NCBI GenBank assembly: GCA_030041045.1
Contig: JASHOQ010000102.1
Coordinates: 45,753-109,752, forward strand
Reading direction: 5' to 3'
Length of the DNA stretch: 64,000 nucleotides
Source of the DNA: Acidobacteriaceae bacterium
Lineage (GTDB): Bacteria > Acidobacteriota > Terriglobia > Terriglobales > Acidobacteriaceae
The notes beneath the pieces were generated by a model that saw nothing but the letters and a program-made list of their open reading frames with translations, searched no databases and was not told where the DNA came from. How positions within the stretch are numbered: the stretch's first letter is position 1; every line of letters starts with the position of its first letter. Positions 45,313 to 54,700 of this stretch are shown here, piece after piece. Position numbers and translations under genes: made by a program.

Positions 45313-47163
45313 ATGAAACACTCCCGCAGAAGCTTCCTTCAAATGAGCGCCGCCACAGTTGTTGGGCTTCACGCTGGAGCCATTCGTGCTGGAGAATCCA
45401 GCGCCGGCGCTGCGGCCGCGCCGCCCGGCTCGCCCCTCCAGCAGTTCGATTACAAGGATGTTTCTCTGCTCGACGGGCCGCTCAAAAAACAGTTCGACCA
45501 GAACCATGCCTTCTTCGTCGCGCTCGACGAAGACATGCTCCTCAAGCCCTTTCGCCAGCGCGCGCATCAGCCGGCGCCCGGCGACGATATGGGCGGCTGG
45601 TACGACAATTCCCTTGACTTCGATCCCCACGGCAGCTTCCACGGCTTCATCCCCGGCCATAGCTTCGGCCAGTACCTCTCTGCGCTCTCACGCTTCTATG
45701 CGGCCACGGGCCAGGCGCAGACGCGCGACAAAGTGCGGCGCCTGGTTCGCGGTTTCGCCCCCACCATTAACTCAGCCTTTTACGACCGCTACCATCTGCC
45801 CGCCTATACCTTCGACAAAACCAATTGCGGCCTGATTGACGCGCATCAGTTCGCCGGCGATGAGATGGCCTTCGATGTGCTCGGTGCAGCCACTGACGCA
45901 GTGCTGCCCCACCTGCCGGCAAAGGCGCTTTCCCGCTCCGAGCAGTACAAGCTCCCGTATACCGATGAAGGCTATTGCTGGGATGAAACCTACACCCTTC
46001 CGGAAAATCTGTTCCTTGCCTATTCGCGCGGAGCCGGCGACCGTTACCGCCCGCTGGCCGTCCGCTTCCTCGAGGATGACCTCTACTTCAATCCGCTGGC
46101 CGCCGGGCAGAATGTCCTGCCCGGCGAGCACGCTTACAGCCACGTCAACGCGCTCTCCAGCGCCATGCAGGCTTACCTTGTCACGGGCAGCGAAAAGCAT
46201 CTGCGCGCCGCCCAGAACGGCTTTGCCTTTCTGCGGGACACGCAGAGTTTCGCTACCGGCGGCTGGGGGCCCAATGAGCTGTTTCGCAAACCCGGCAGCG
46301 GAGAAATCGGCGAGAGTCTCGAATCCACGCACTTCAGCTTCGAAACACCCTGCGGCTCCTACGGCCACTTCAAAATCACCCGCTACCTGCTGCGCGTTAC
46401 CGCAGACAGCCGCTACGGTGACAGCATGGAGCGCGTGCTTTATAACACCGTCCTCGGAGCGAAGCCGATCCAGGAAGGCGGCCACACCTTCTACTACTCC
46501 GACTACAACAATGTTTTCGCCAAGAAGGGTTTTTACAAGGACAGGTGGCCCTGCTGCTCGGGTACATTTCCTCAGGTCACGGCCGATTACGGAATCAGCT
46601 CTTATTTCCACGATGAGGCTGCGCTCTACGTCAACCTCTACGTGCCTTCGCGCGTCACCTGGAATCGCCCCGATGCGCGCGTCGTCTGCACCCAGCAGAC
46701 GGAGTACCCTTACCAGCCCTCCACTCAGTTGCGTTTCTCGCTCAGCAAGCCCTCTCGCTTCACGCTCGCACTTCGCATACCGGCCTGGATGGGGAGTGGC
46801 GCGAGCGTCGCCGTTAACGGCAGCCGCGTCGGCTCGGAGCTCCAGCCGGGCTCCTTCGCGCGCATCCAGCGCACTTGGGCTGACGGGGACACCGTCGAGA
46901 TGGAATTCGCCATGAATCCATCGCTTGAGGCCGTCGATCCCCAGCATCCTGACGTGGTCGCGCCCCTGTTCGGCCCTCTGGCGCTCTTCGCCATCGGACC
47001 CGTGCCCGAGAAGCTGCCCCGCTCCACGCTGCTTGAGGCCGCGCGCCTGGCTCCGGCAAGCGCCGCCTGGCAGGCTCAAACCGCGCAGGGAACACTCACG
47101 CTGAAGCCCTTCCCGCTGATCGGCGAGGAAATCTACCGGCTCTATCACCCGGTCGAAACCTGA
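45313..47163 (+). CDS. GH127-like beta-L-arabinofuranosidase domain protein (DUF1680), Tat-exported
   Basis: A 616-residue protein. I prefer ATG 45313 over an upstream GTG because MKHSRRSFLQMSAATVVG is a typical Tat signal. It has the DUF1680 layout (DVSLLDGPLKKQFDQNHAFF; FIPGHSFGQYLSALSRFY). The putative catalytic/zinc residues are E344 and C347 (FETPCGSYG) and C414-C415 (WPCCSGTF). The first pair has ExxC spacing, unlike ExC in the enzyme at 31761, and the two enzymes are only distantly similar, so specificity may differ. The C-terminal beta-sandwich is present (LALRIPAWMGSGASVAVNGS). It is followed by a sensor operon that may respond to its substrate or product. Confidence 0.85.
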   Translation: MKHSRRSFLQMSAATVVGLHAGAIRAGESSAGAAAAPPGSPLQQFDYKDVSLLDGPLKKQFDQNHAFFVALDEDMLLKPFRQRAHQPAPGDDMGGWYDNSLDFDPHGSFHGFIPGHSFGQYLSALSRFYAATGQAQTRDKVRRLVRGFAPTINSAFYDRYHLPAYTFDKTNCGLIDAHQFAGDEMAFDVLGAATDAVLPHLPAKALSRSEQYKLPYTDEGYCWDETYTLPENLFLAYSRGAGDRYRPLAVRFLEDDLYFNPLAAGQNVLPGEHAYSHVNALSSAMQAYLVTGSEKHLRAAQNGFAFLRDTQSFATGGWGPNELFRKPGSGEIGESLESTHFSFETPCGSYGHFKITRYLLRVTADSRYGDSMERVLYNTVLGAKPIQEGGHTFYYSDYNNVFAKKGFYKDRWPCCSGTFPQVTADYGISSYFHDEAALYVNLYVPSRVTWNRPDARVVCTQQTEYPYQPSTQLRFSLSKPSRFTLALRIPAWMGSGASVAVNGSRVGSELQPGSFARIQRTWADGDTVEMEFAMNPSLEAVDPQHPDVVAPLFGPLALFAIGPVPEKLPRSTLLEAARLAPASAAWQAQTAQGTLTLKPFPLIGEEIYRLYHPVET

Positions 47164-47313
47164 GAGCTCGCATCTCTCCCCCGGCAGAACCGGCCCATCC
47201 AATGCCACCGAACATTGCGGCGCCGGCCACACGTTTCCCCACAGCCGTCTCGTCTCTCTTCCGCGCCATCTTGTCCCGTCCGCGTCGGGCTGTCCCCAAA
47301 AGTCCGGCAGATT

Positions 47314-47326
47314 CGGATGTACCATA
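47314..47326 (-). promoter_or_regulatory. Candidate regulatory site TATGGTACATCCG (minus strand)
   Basis: It differs from the 45176 site at one base and lies 83 bp before the binding-lipoprotein start, in reverse orientation. Its position suggests control of the sensor operon by the same factor. Confidence 0.35.
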
Positions 47327-47408
47327 TTCGCGAGCCGAAAACCCCGCTCGCATTGAATTGATTGAAGCCGCCCCAATGCGATTGCCCCCTGAGTGCACGG
47401 GAAGGAAC

Positions 47409-48425
47409 ATGCATACCGGCATGCGCTCGTTGGCATGGGGTGCAGCGTTGCGTCACTGGACGCGGCGCGCGGAGAATCGGCTGACCCTTCCCTTTTTCCT
47501 CCTGGCTCTGCTGGCCGGCGCCGGTTGCAAACGCGACCCTCCTGTAATCGCGGTCATTCCCCGCACCTGCGGTACCGCGCTGTGGGAACCGGAGCACGCC
47601 GGCGCGGCCGCCGTGGCCCGCCAGCGCGGATTCGAAATCTACTGGAACGCGCCCATGCGCGATGACGACACCCAGGCGCAGATCGCGCTCATTGAGAAAT
47701 CCCTGCAGCGCGGATACGCCGGGATCATCGTCTCTCCCATCGAGACGCTGCCCATGCGCACGCCCATCCAGAGCATTCTCGCGCGCGGCGTGCCCGTGGT
47801 CGTGGTGGGAACCGAGCTTGGCTTCCCTCCCGGACCCAAACTGAGCTATGTGCTGAGCGACGAGCGCGCCGCCGGAGAGATGGCCGCCCGCCGCATCGGC
47901 AGCGTGCTCTCGGGCAAGGGCTCCATCGCCATCCTCGGCATCAATCCCCAGTTGACCAGCAACCTGGACCGTGAGCGCAGCTTGGAAGTGACCCTCGCGC
48001 GCGAGTTTCCCGGCATCCAGGTGGCAGTGCGCCAATTCGGATTGTCCAGCGTCCCCCAGGAGCAGGAGGCGGCCGAAGAACTGCTGGTGAAGGGCCCGAA
48101 GGTCGACGCCATCGCCGCGCTCTCCCTGGCTTCGACGCGCGGTGTCTATTACGCCCTGGTCGAATTTGGAAAAGCCGGGGTCATCAAGCTGGTGGGCTTC
48201 GATCAGGACCTGCTCCCCCCGGTCCGAACCGGCGGCATCGATTCCGTGGTCATGCAGAACACCTACCAGATGGGCAGCCTGGCCATGGACCTGATGGACC
48301 GTGCGCTCCATGGCAAAGGCACGGCGACGGTGCTGGAGGTGCCTCCGGTTCTGATGACCCGCGAAAATGTAGACTCCGCTCAGATTCGCCAGATTCTGAA
48401 TATGGCATGGTGGCCGCCGCGATGA
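47409..48425 (+). CDS. Periplasmic sugar-binding lipoprotein (LacI/RbsB-type substrate-binding fold)
   Basis: A 338-residue protein from ATG 47409 (GGAAGG close upstream). A signal peptide with lipobox LAGAGC (Cys about 39) indicates a lipoprotein. The rest is a type I periplasmic-binding fold: PVIAVIPRTCGTALWEPEHAGAAAVARQRG, then LARGVPVVVVGTEL, YVLSDERAAGEMAARRIG, VDAIAALSLASTRGVYYAL and KLVGFDQD. There is no DNA-binding domain and no ABC transporter nearby. It overlaps the histidine kinase as ATGA, so it most likely presents a ligand, probably a sugar, to that kinase. Confidence 0.87.
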   Translation: MHTGMRSLAWGAALRHWTRRAENRLTLPFFLLALLAGAGCKRDPPVIAVIPRTCGTALWEPEHAGAAAVARQRGFEIYWNAPMRDDDTQAQIALIEKSLQRGYAGIIVSPIETLPMRTPIQSILARGVPVVVVGTELGFPPGPKLSYVLSDERAAGEMAARRIGSVLSGKGSIAILGINPQLTSNLDRERSLEVTLAREFPGIQVAVRQFGLSSVPQEQEAAEELLVKGPKVDAIAALSLASTRGVYYALVEFGKAGVIKLVGFDQDLLPPVRTGGIDSVVMQNTYQMGSLAMDLMDRALHGKGTATVLEVPPVLMTRENVDSAQIRQILNMAWWPPR

Positions 48426-50581
48426 AATCCATCTTCACCCGTCGCCATCTCATCTTTGCCGGCGCCGCCGTTGCCGCGATTGCCTTGCTCGCCGTCTGCG
48501 GAGTCTTTGTGTTTCGCTCCATCGCGCGCCGGGGTCCGTTCAGCGCGCAGGGGATCTCGCTCGCCCGGCAGGACGACTGGCAGGCCTTCGGCGGCACATG
48601 GCAGTATATCGACGGCGTCATGCAGAACAACTCCGACGAGCGCGGCGCCAAACTGATGAGCGGTCCCACCCATTGGGCAAACTACTCCATTGAGGCCGAT
48701 GTGCTCTTGCTCGGCCAGTACGGCGATGCCGGCCTGATCATCCGCGCCACCGATGAAGAGGAAGGGGTCGACGCCTACCACGGCTATATGGCCGGTCTGC
48801 GCGACCTTGACAACACACTCATACTCGGGCGCGCCGACTATGGCTGGCGAGAGTACGCCGCCAAGCCGGTGACGCCGCGCGTCTATGCGCAGCAGTGGTA
48901 CCACGTAAAGTTTCTGGCTTACGGATGTGACTTCGCCGTCAGCGCCACGGCGCCCGGCGGAGAAACCACCAGCGTCGCCGTCGAAGATCCCGACTGTCTT
49001 TCGGCCGGCCGCTTCGGGCTCAAGTCGTACAACACCGGAGCCGAATGGAGAAACGTGGAGATTCGCCCCGCCAACCGCCAGGACCTGGTGGCGATGACCG
49101 CCGCCAACCGACCGCCCATCGCCACTCCGGACGCGCTTCCCATGGGCGCCGCTCCGGGTTCCTACGACCATTACTTCGAGCCCATTCAGCGCGACTTGCT
49201 CGCTCATCGCGCTGACGTGAACTCGCAACCCATCAGTAGCCTCCGCCTGCTTTCTCCGGATGTGCCCGCCTCGGTCACCATTCATGGCGTGGTTACGCTC
49301 ACCTCGCCTGTGCTCTTCGTTCAGGATCCGACCGGAGGTCTGGCCATCACCGACAGCCACGCGCACGCGCCGCTGCAAATCGGCGACGAAGTCGAGGCCA
49401 AGGGAGACGCGGAGCTCCACGACTTCAGTTCGCGCCTGCGCAACGCCGATGTGCGCCTGCTCTGGTCGCACACGCCGGTTCTCCCCGTTGCCGTCACCGC
49501 GGCCCAGGCGGCAACGGGAGCCTTCGACGCCGAGTACGTCCAGATCGAAGGCCGCCTGGAGCACAAAGACGAGACTCCGGCGCACACTCTGGTTCTCACG
49601 CTCGACGACGCCAGCCAATCCTTCCTCGCCATTGTCAGCGGCGCGGCCCAGGTCGAGCGCCTGCGTGCGCTCAAGGAGAAAAGCCGGCTTCGGTTGCGCG
49701 GCGTTTGTGTGGTCGATTCGCGCTATACCCGCGATCTGACCGCATTCGCCCTGCTGTTGCCATCCTTCAACGACGTTGACGTGGTGGAGGGGCCGCCGTG
49801 GTGGAGCACCGGCCACATCGTTGCCATGACCATTGGCGTGCTCTTGCTGGCCCTCACCGGGCTGAGCTGTTACATTCTCATCGAGCGCTGGCGCATGCAG
49901 GCGGTACTCGAAGAGCGCGGGCGCCTGGCGCATGAAATGCACGATACCCTGGCGCAGAGCTTCGCCGGGCTTGGCTTCCAGCTCGAAGCCATCCGCGACG
50001 AAGCCAATGAAGGATCGAACATTGTGCCCCAACTGGAGCTGGCGCGCGATATGGTGCGCAGTTCTCATGAAGAAGCCCGGCGCAGCATCGCCATGTTGCG
50101 GCCGCAGGCCCTGGAGTCTGTGGGTCTGCTGCAGGCATTGGAGAACTTCACCCGCCACATGGTGAACGGGACTTCATCCATCGCGGTGCGGGTTTCGAGC
50201 GAAGGCAGTGAGCGGGCCATCCCCTTGCGCATTTCCGACACCTTGATGCGCATCGGGCAGGAAGCGGTCGCCAATGCCGTCCGTCATGCCCGTCCCTCGC
50301 ACCTCGACATCGCGCTCAACTATCTCCATTCCGCTGTCGAGCTGGTGGTCGAGGACGATGGTTGCGGCTTTAGCCTCACCAGCGAACTGGCGGGCTTCGG
50401 CATCTCCGGAATGCACAAGCGCGCTGACAGCATCGGGGCCACGCTCACCATTCGTACCGCGCCGGACAAGGGAACCGCGCTGTGCGTGCATGCGCCCACG
50501 CCGCCCTCGTTTCTCCGCTTATTCTGGCAGCGGCTGCACATACCCTGGAGAAAGTCATCCCATGGAAGCGCACACAGGTAG
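48422..50581 (+). CDS. Membrane histidine kinase (NarX/DesK-type) with lectin-fold periplasmic sensor region
   Basis: A 719-residue protein. A membrane helix lies near residues 10-32 and a second near 464-486. Between them are a concanavalin/LamG-like domain resembling DUF1080 (about 50-216: DDWQAFGGTWQYIDGVMQNN; YSIEADVLLLGQYGDAGLIIRA; GRFGLKSYNTGAEWRNVEI) and an OB-like region (about 280-455: HGVVTLTSPVLFVQDPTGGLAI). The cytoplasmic part is HisKA_3 with phospho-His507 (AHEMHDTLAQSFAGLGFQLEAI) and an HATPase (RIGQEAVANAVRHARP; DDGCGF). The lectin-like fold suggests carbohydrate sensing. It overlaps the binding lipoprotein by 4 bp and the regulator by 20 bp. Confidence 0.9.
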   Translation: MKSIFTRRHLIFAGAAVAAIALLAVCGVFVFRSIARRGPFSAQGISLARQDDWQAFGGTWQYIDGVMQNNSDERGAKLMSGPTHWANYSIEADVLLLGQYGDAGLIIRATDEEEGVDAYHGYMAGLRDLDNTLILGRADYGWREYAAKPVTPRVYAQQWYHVKFLAYGCDFAVSATAPGGETTSVAVEDPDCLSAGRFGLKSYNTGAEWRNVEIRPANRQDLVAMTAANRPPIATPDALPMGAAPGSYDHYFEPIQRDLLAHRADVNSQPISSLRLLSPDVPASVTIHGVVTLTSPVLFVQDPTGGLAITDSHAHAPLQIGDEVEAKGDAELHDFSSRLRNADVRLLWSHTPVLPVAVTAAQAATGAFDAEYVQIEGRLEHKDETPAHTLVLTLDDASQSFLAIVSGAAQVERLRALKEKSRLRLRGVCVVDSRYTRDLTAFALLLPSFNDVDVVEGPPWWSTGHIVAMTIGVLLLALTGLSCYILIERWRMQAVLEERGRLAHEMHDTLAQSFAGLGFQLEAIRDEANEGSNIVPQLELARDMVRSSHEEARRSIAMLRPQALESVGLLQALENFTRHMVNGTSSIAVRVSSEGSERAIPLRISDTLMRIGQEAVANAVRHARPSHLDIALNYLHSAVELVVEDDGCGFSLTSELAGFGISGMHKRADSIGATLTIRTAPDKGTALCVHAPTPPSFLRLFWQRLHIPWRKSSHGSAHR

Positions 50582-51203
50582 AAAGCCGATTCGCGTACTG
50601 ATCGTTGACGATCACCCGGTGGTTCGCGCCGGTTTGACGAGCTTGTTGCGAAAGGCGAGCGGACTCAAGGTGGTTGGAGCTGCGCATAACGGAGAAGTGG
50701 CTCTGCAGCTGATCCGCACTTCCATGGTCGACGTCGTGCTTCTTGACCTGCGCATGCCCAAGATCGGGGGCGTCGATTTCCTCACGCTGTTGCGCGAGGT
50801 CGCCAATCCTCCGGCGGTTCTCATTCTTTCCAGTTATGCCTATGAAGAGGAGATTTATCTCGCGCAGAAAGCGGGCGCGCGCGGCTATCTCTCTAAAGAC
50901 GCCTCGGGCGCGCAGATCGTGGAGGCGATCAACATCGTCAGCGCCGGCGGCAAATACTTTTCCCCCGAAATCGAGGGCCGCCTGATCGAGCGCCAATCCC
51001 GCTCCAGCTTGAGCACGCGCGAAACCGAGATTCTGGAAATGGTGGCCAAAGGCCTCACCAACAAGGAAATTGCCCGCGTGCTCCAGATCAGCCAGTACAC
51101 CGTTCGCAATCACATCAACCACATCAGCGCCAAACTCGAAGTCGGCGACCGCACTGAGGCCGTTACCGTGGCCCTGCGGCAGGGCATTCTCAACCAGCGC
51201 TGA
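50562..51203 (+). CDS. NarL/LuxR-type response regulator
   Basis: A 213-residue protein from ATG 50562, inside the end of the kinase gene, with GGAG 11 bp upstream. The receiver has the acidic pair in VLIVDDHP, phospho-acceptor Asp62 (VVLLDLRMPKIGG) and Lys in GYLSKDASG. The C-terminal LuxR helix-turn-helix is complete (LSTRETEILEMVAKGLTNKE, then VLQISQYTVRNHINHI). It is the partner of the overlapping kinase. Related upstream elements at 39748, 45176, 47314 and 51493 surround it and are candidate targets. Confidence 0.92.
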   Translation: MEAHTGRKPIRVLIVDDHPVVRAGLTSLLRKASGLKVVGAAHNGEVALQLIRTSMVDVVLLDLRMPKIGGVDFLTLLREVANPPAVLILSSYAYEEEIYLAQKAGARGYLSKDASGAQIVEAINIVSAGGKYFSPEIEGRLIERQSRSSLSTRETEILEMVAKGLTNKEIARVLQISQYTVRNHINHISAKLEVGDRTEAVTVALRQGILNQR

Positions 51204-51292
51204 ACTTGGCTGCCGCGGCCGCGCTTCCGGCAGATTGATTCCGCACCCCCAACCTGCTCTGCTGCCTCTAAAGCTCGCATCGAAAACAGGTT

Positions 51293-51350
51293 GTCATCCT
51301 GAGCGGAGATTGGCGCGTGATTCGCGCCAATCGCAGTCGAAGGACCTGCA
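51293..51350. repeat. CATCCTGAGCG...GTCGAAGGACCTGC repeat-type hairpin element
   Basis: GTCATCCTGAGCG and CAGTCGAAGGACCTG flank a perfect stem GATTGGCGCG-TGATT-CGCGCCAATC (51308-51332). This boundary sequence resembles a dispersed intergenic repeat known from many bacterial genomes. Only one copy is in this window, so its repeated nature is from general knowledge. Confidence 0.5.
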
Positions 51351-51492
51351 TTGGCTTTTCAACGAACTTCCGGGACGCCGCGCTCGCTCCAACCCCACGG
51401 AAGAGCGCCCGCCCTTCCCTCCCCTGCATGCCGGCGGCCTTCACGCCTTCGCCGCTCCTTCGAATCTGCCATCCGGTTACAGTTTTGGAAAT

Positions 51493-51512
51493 GTAGTACA
51501 CCTGACCCATTG
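51493..51512 (+). promoter_or_regulatory. Conserved element GTAGTACAYCTGACCYATTG, copy 2
   Basis: It is 217 bp before the receptor start at 51730 and matches 39748-39767 at 18 of 20 bases, both differences being T/C. See copy 1 for interpretation. Confidence 0.5.
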
Positions 51513-51729
51513 CGTATCCAATCTCGACCGCACTAATGTGGCGATGATTTGGAAATCCACCTTTCGATGGGAAAGTGTGTTGAACTCTTGTTTGAAGAGT
51601 TCTCACGGGTTTTTTGCGCTCTTGCGGTAAGCAACTTGCGAGTTCCCTGACACCTGCATCGATCCGCTCGATAGTACAAAGCAACTTCGCGAGCGGGAAG
51701 AACACCACTCTTTCTGGAGGCTCGTCGTC

Positions 51730-54700
51730 ATGACCGATCAGAAAATGCTGCTTGGCGGCCGGGGCCGTCGCCCTGGCACAAGGCCGGTTTTCCCTCCCCC
51801 AGGCAAAATCCTTCTGCTCTTCGCTTGGGTCCTGGCTTTTCTTGCCGGCGGCGTGGCCACGCACGCGCAGTACAGCGGCAATGTGCAGGGTATCGTGATG
51901 GATCCCAATCAGGGCGCCATCGCCAACGCGACCATCCATCTGCGCAGTGTGGACACGGGTATCCTTGAAACCACCACCAGCGACAGCTCCGGCTTTTATC
52001 GCTTCAGCAGCCTCGCTCCCGGAAACTACGTGGTCTCGGCAACCGCCCCCAATTTCAGAGAAGAAGAATCCCAATTCACGCTCAGCACCGCTGAGACCAG
52101 GGGCCTCAATCTGACCATGCATGTCTCCACGGTGCAGGAGAACGTCGTAGTCCAGGTAACGCCCCCCACCATTAACACTGACGACAGCCGCCTGGAAACC
52201 ACGCTCGAATCCCAGACCGTCCGCGATCTCCCCGAGGCAAACCGCAATCTGTGGGACACGCTGGCCGCTGCGCCGGGCGTCTCGGGAACGGGTACACGCG
52301 CCCAGGGAGAATCTCCCGGAGGGTTTGCCGACAACTTCGGAACGCAAACGCCGGCCATCAGCGCCAATGGACGCAGCTACATCGGCAACCTGGTGATGGT
52401 TGACGGCATGAATGTCACCAGTCCCATCCAGAACGGCAATCTCATCCTGTCGCCGATTCCCGAGGCGGTGCAGGAAGTCACCATGCAGACCAATTCCTGG
52501 GATGGAGACGTGAATCTCGGCAGCTCCATTCTCGTCCAGGTGACCACAAAATCCGGCACCAACAAGTTTCACGGCGCCGGCAGCCTGTTTTATACCGACC
52601 AGAAACTCGAGGCCAACACCGAGTTCTCCAACGCCACCGCGGATCTTCCCTTTGGCCGCAAGGACCTGGTCGGCGCCTTGGGCGGACCCGTCTGGAAAGA
52701 CAAAACCTTTTTCTTTGCGGATTTCGAGAAATTGTGGGCGACGACTTCCGCGGCCGCCAACACTGGCACCCTGACATTTGAAGATCCGGCCTTCGTTACC
52801 TGGGCCAAGACCGCCTATCCCAGCACCGTGGGAACCCAGATCCTCACCGGATGGCCGGCAAAATTCATCGTTCCCAACGGCAAGGTAGAGACCGCTCTGG
52901 CCGCATTCGGCGCCAGCAATTGCAGCGGCGCCGGTGGCACCGGTGCAAGTACCGATATCCCTTGTGACACCGACGCCATTGACTCGGGAGCCTTCGCGGC
53001 CAGCCCCTACTACAACGCCCTGCAGTACAACTTCCGCGTCGATCAATACTTCACGCCCAACGACCGCCTCTATCTCAGCTATTACAACGACAGCTTCACG
53101 CAGCAACAGCTTTCACCCAGAGAAGGCCTGCAGGCCGTCGACATAATGGCGAATCGCTATGGGCAGGCCGACTACACTCACACCTTCAGCGCCAAGCTCC
53201 TCTGGGAGTCCGCCTTCGCCTTTGCCAGCGTCGGCGGCGCCAACGGGCAGGATGCCGATCTTAAAGTGCCCGCCATCACCGTTTCCGACGGCACGGAAGG
53301 ATTCCAGGTGGGCGGCGGATTCGGGCCCGGAGAATATCGCGGTCCCATGTACAACTGGCGTTCCGTGTTGAGTCTGGTCCACGGCAGGCACGTCTTGAAG
53401 TTTGGCTACGATGGAGCCAGGGGAATTGAACACGGCGACTTCACTCCTGACTACGTGCGCCCCAGCTTCACCTTCGGCAACCTTCTGAGTATGGTGCAGG
53501 ACACACCTGTTTCCGAGTCGGCTACCTACAATCCCCTCACCGGCCAGCCGGCCACGGTCGCATTTGGCGGACAGGAGAATCCCTTCGGCTTCTACGTCCA
53601 GGACGACTGGAAGGCGAAGCCGAATCTTGCTTTTACCATTTCCCTGCGCTGGGATGATTTCACCAATCACATTCCCTGGGGAAACAGCGGCTTCCAATTT
53701 AGCGCATTGAACCTCGGAACGGCGGGCACTTTCCAGGAGCAGATTACCAACGCCACGGTGGGCATCGTCCCCCAGGTCTTCGCCAAAGACATGACGAATG
53801 TCTTCAGCCCCCGCATTGGCTTCTCGTGGGATCCCTCCAACCGCGGAGCCTGGGTCGTGCGCGGCGGAGTCGGCGTCTATCATGACTGGATCGCCATGGG
53901 ACAGACGGTCGACCAGACTCGCCTGAATCCGCCCGGCATTGTCGGTGCCACTTTCTTTGAGGGCGGCACAGGCATCCAGCCGATCTTCGCCCTCGCCCCT
54001 TCTGGAACCTATCCTTTCAACTTTACTTTGCCCACCATCCCTGCAACCGGGCTGAACGCTGCCGGTGGCCTTCCTGGAGTCCAGGCCAGCGTGGATTCTC
54101 TTGACCGCAATATGGTGCCGCCTCTCGCCGTAAACTACGTCATCGGCTTCGAGCACGAATTGGCATTCAAACTGGTTGCCGGCGCCAGCTACTCTGGCTC
54201 CAAGGGTTACGACCAGTTGACGGGAACCGATGAAAACCGCTATCCCGGAGGCGCGGTCATCACCGGATCAAGCTCAACCGGTTATGGCGAAACCGTCAAC
54301 CGCCTGAATCCGAACTTCGGCGCCATCACCTACGTCGACAATGCCCGCTATGCCTCTTACAACGCGATGATTCTCACTCTTCGCGGCAGACAGGGAACCA
54401 GGGGCAATTTCCAGGCTTCCTACACCCTTGCCGAGGCCAAGGATTATCCCGAGGAGGGCACGCGGTTTGATCAGGATACCGGCAATATCCCCGACCCCAG
54501 CGACTATTTCAGTTATTACGGATTGGCCAATTACGATGTCCGCCAGCGTGTCTCGGCCTCCGGCGGCTACACCATTCCCGGCATGAACAGTAATGCCATC
54601 GGCAAAATCATAACTTCCGGCTGGGAGCTGACCAGCATCCTGGCTGCTCAAACAGGTTCGCCCTTCTGGGTCTACAACACCAACCCGCCCTATCCGATTG

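Larger units (their letters stand above)
51204..51729. other. Intergenic region upstream of receptor
   Basis: 526 bp without a gene. It contains a dispersed-repeat-like element (51293-51350), the 20-base receptor element (51493) and an imperfect direct repeat AAGCAACTT(C)GCGAG at 51630-51643 and 51679-51693. The remaining sequence shows no clear structure. Confidence 0.5.
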
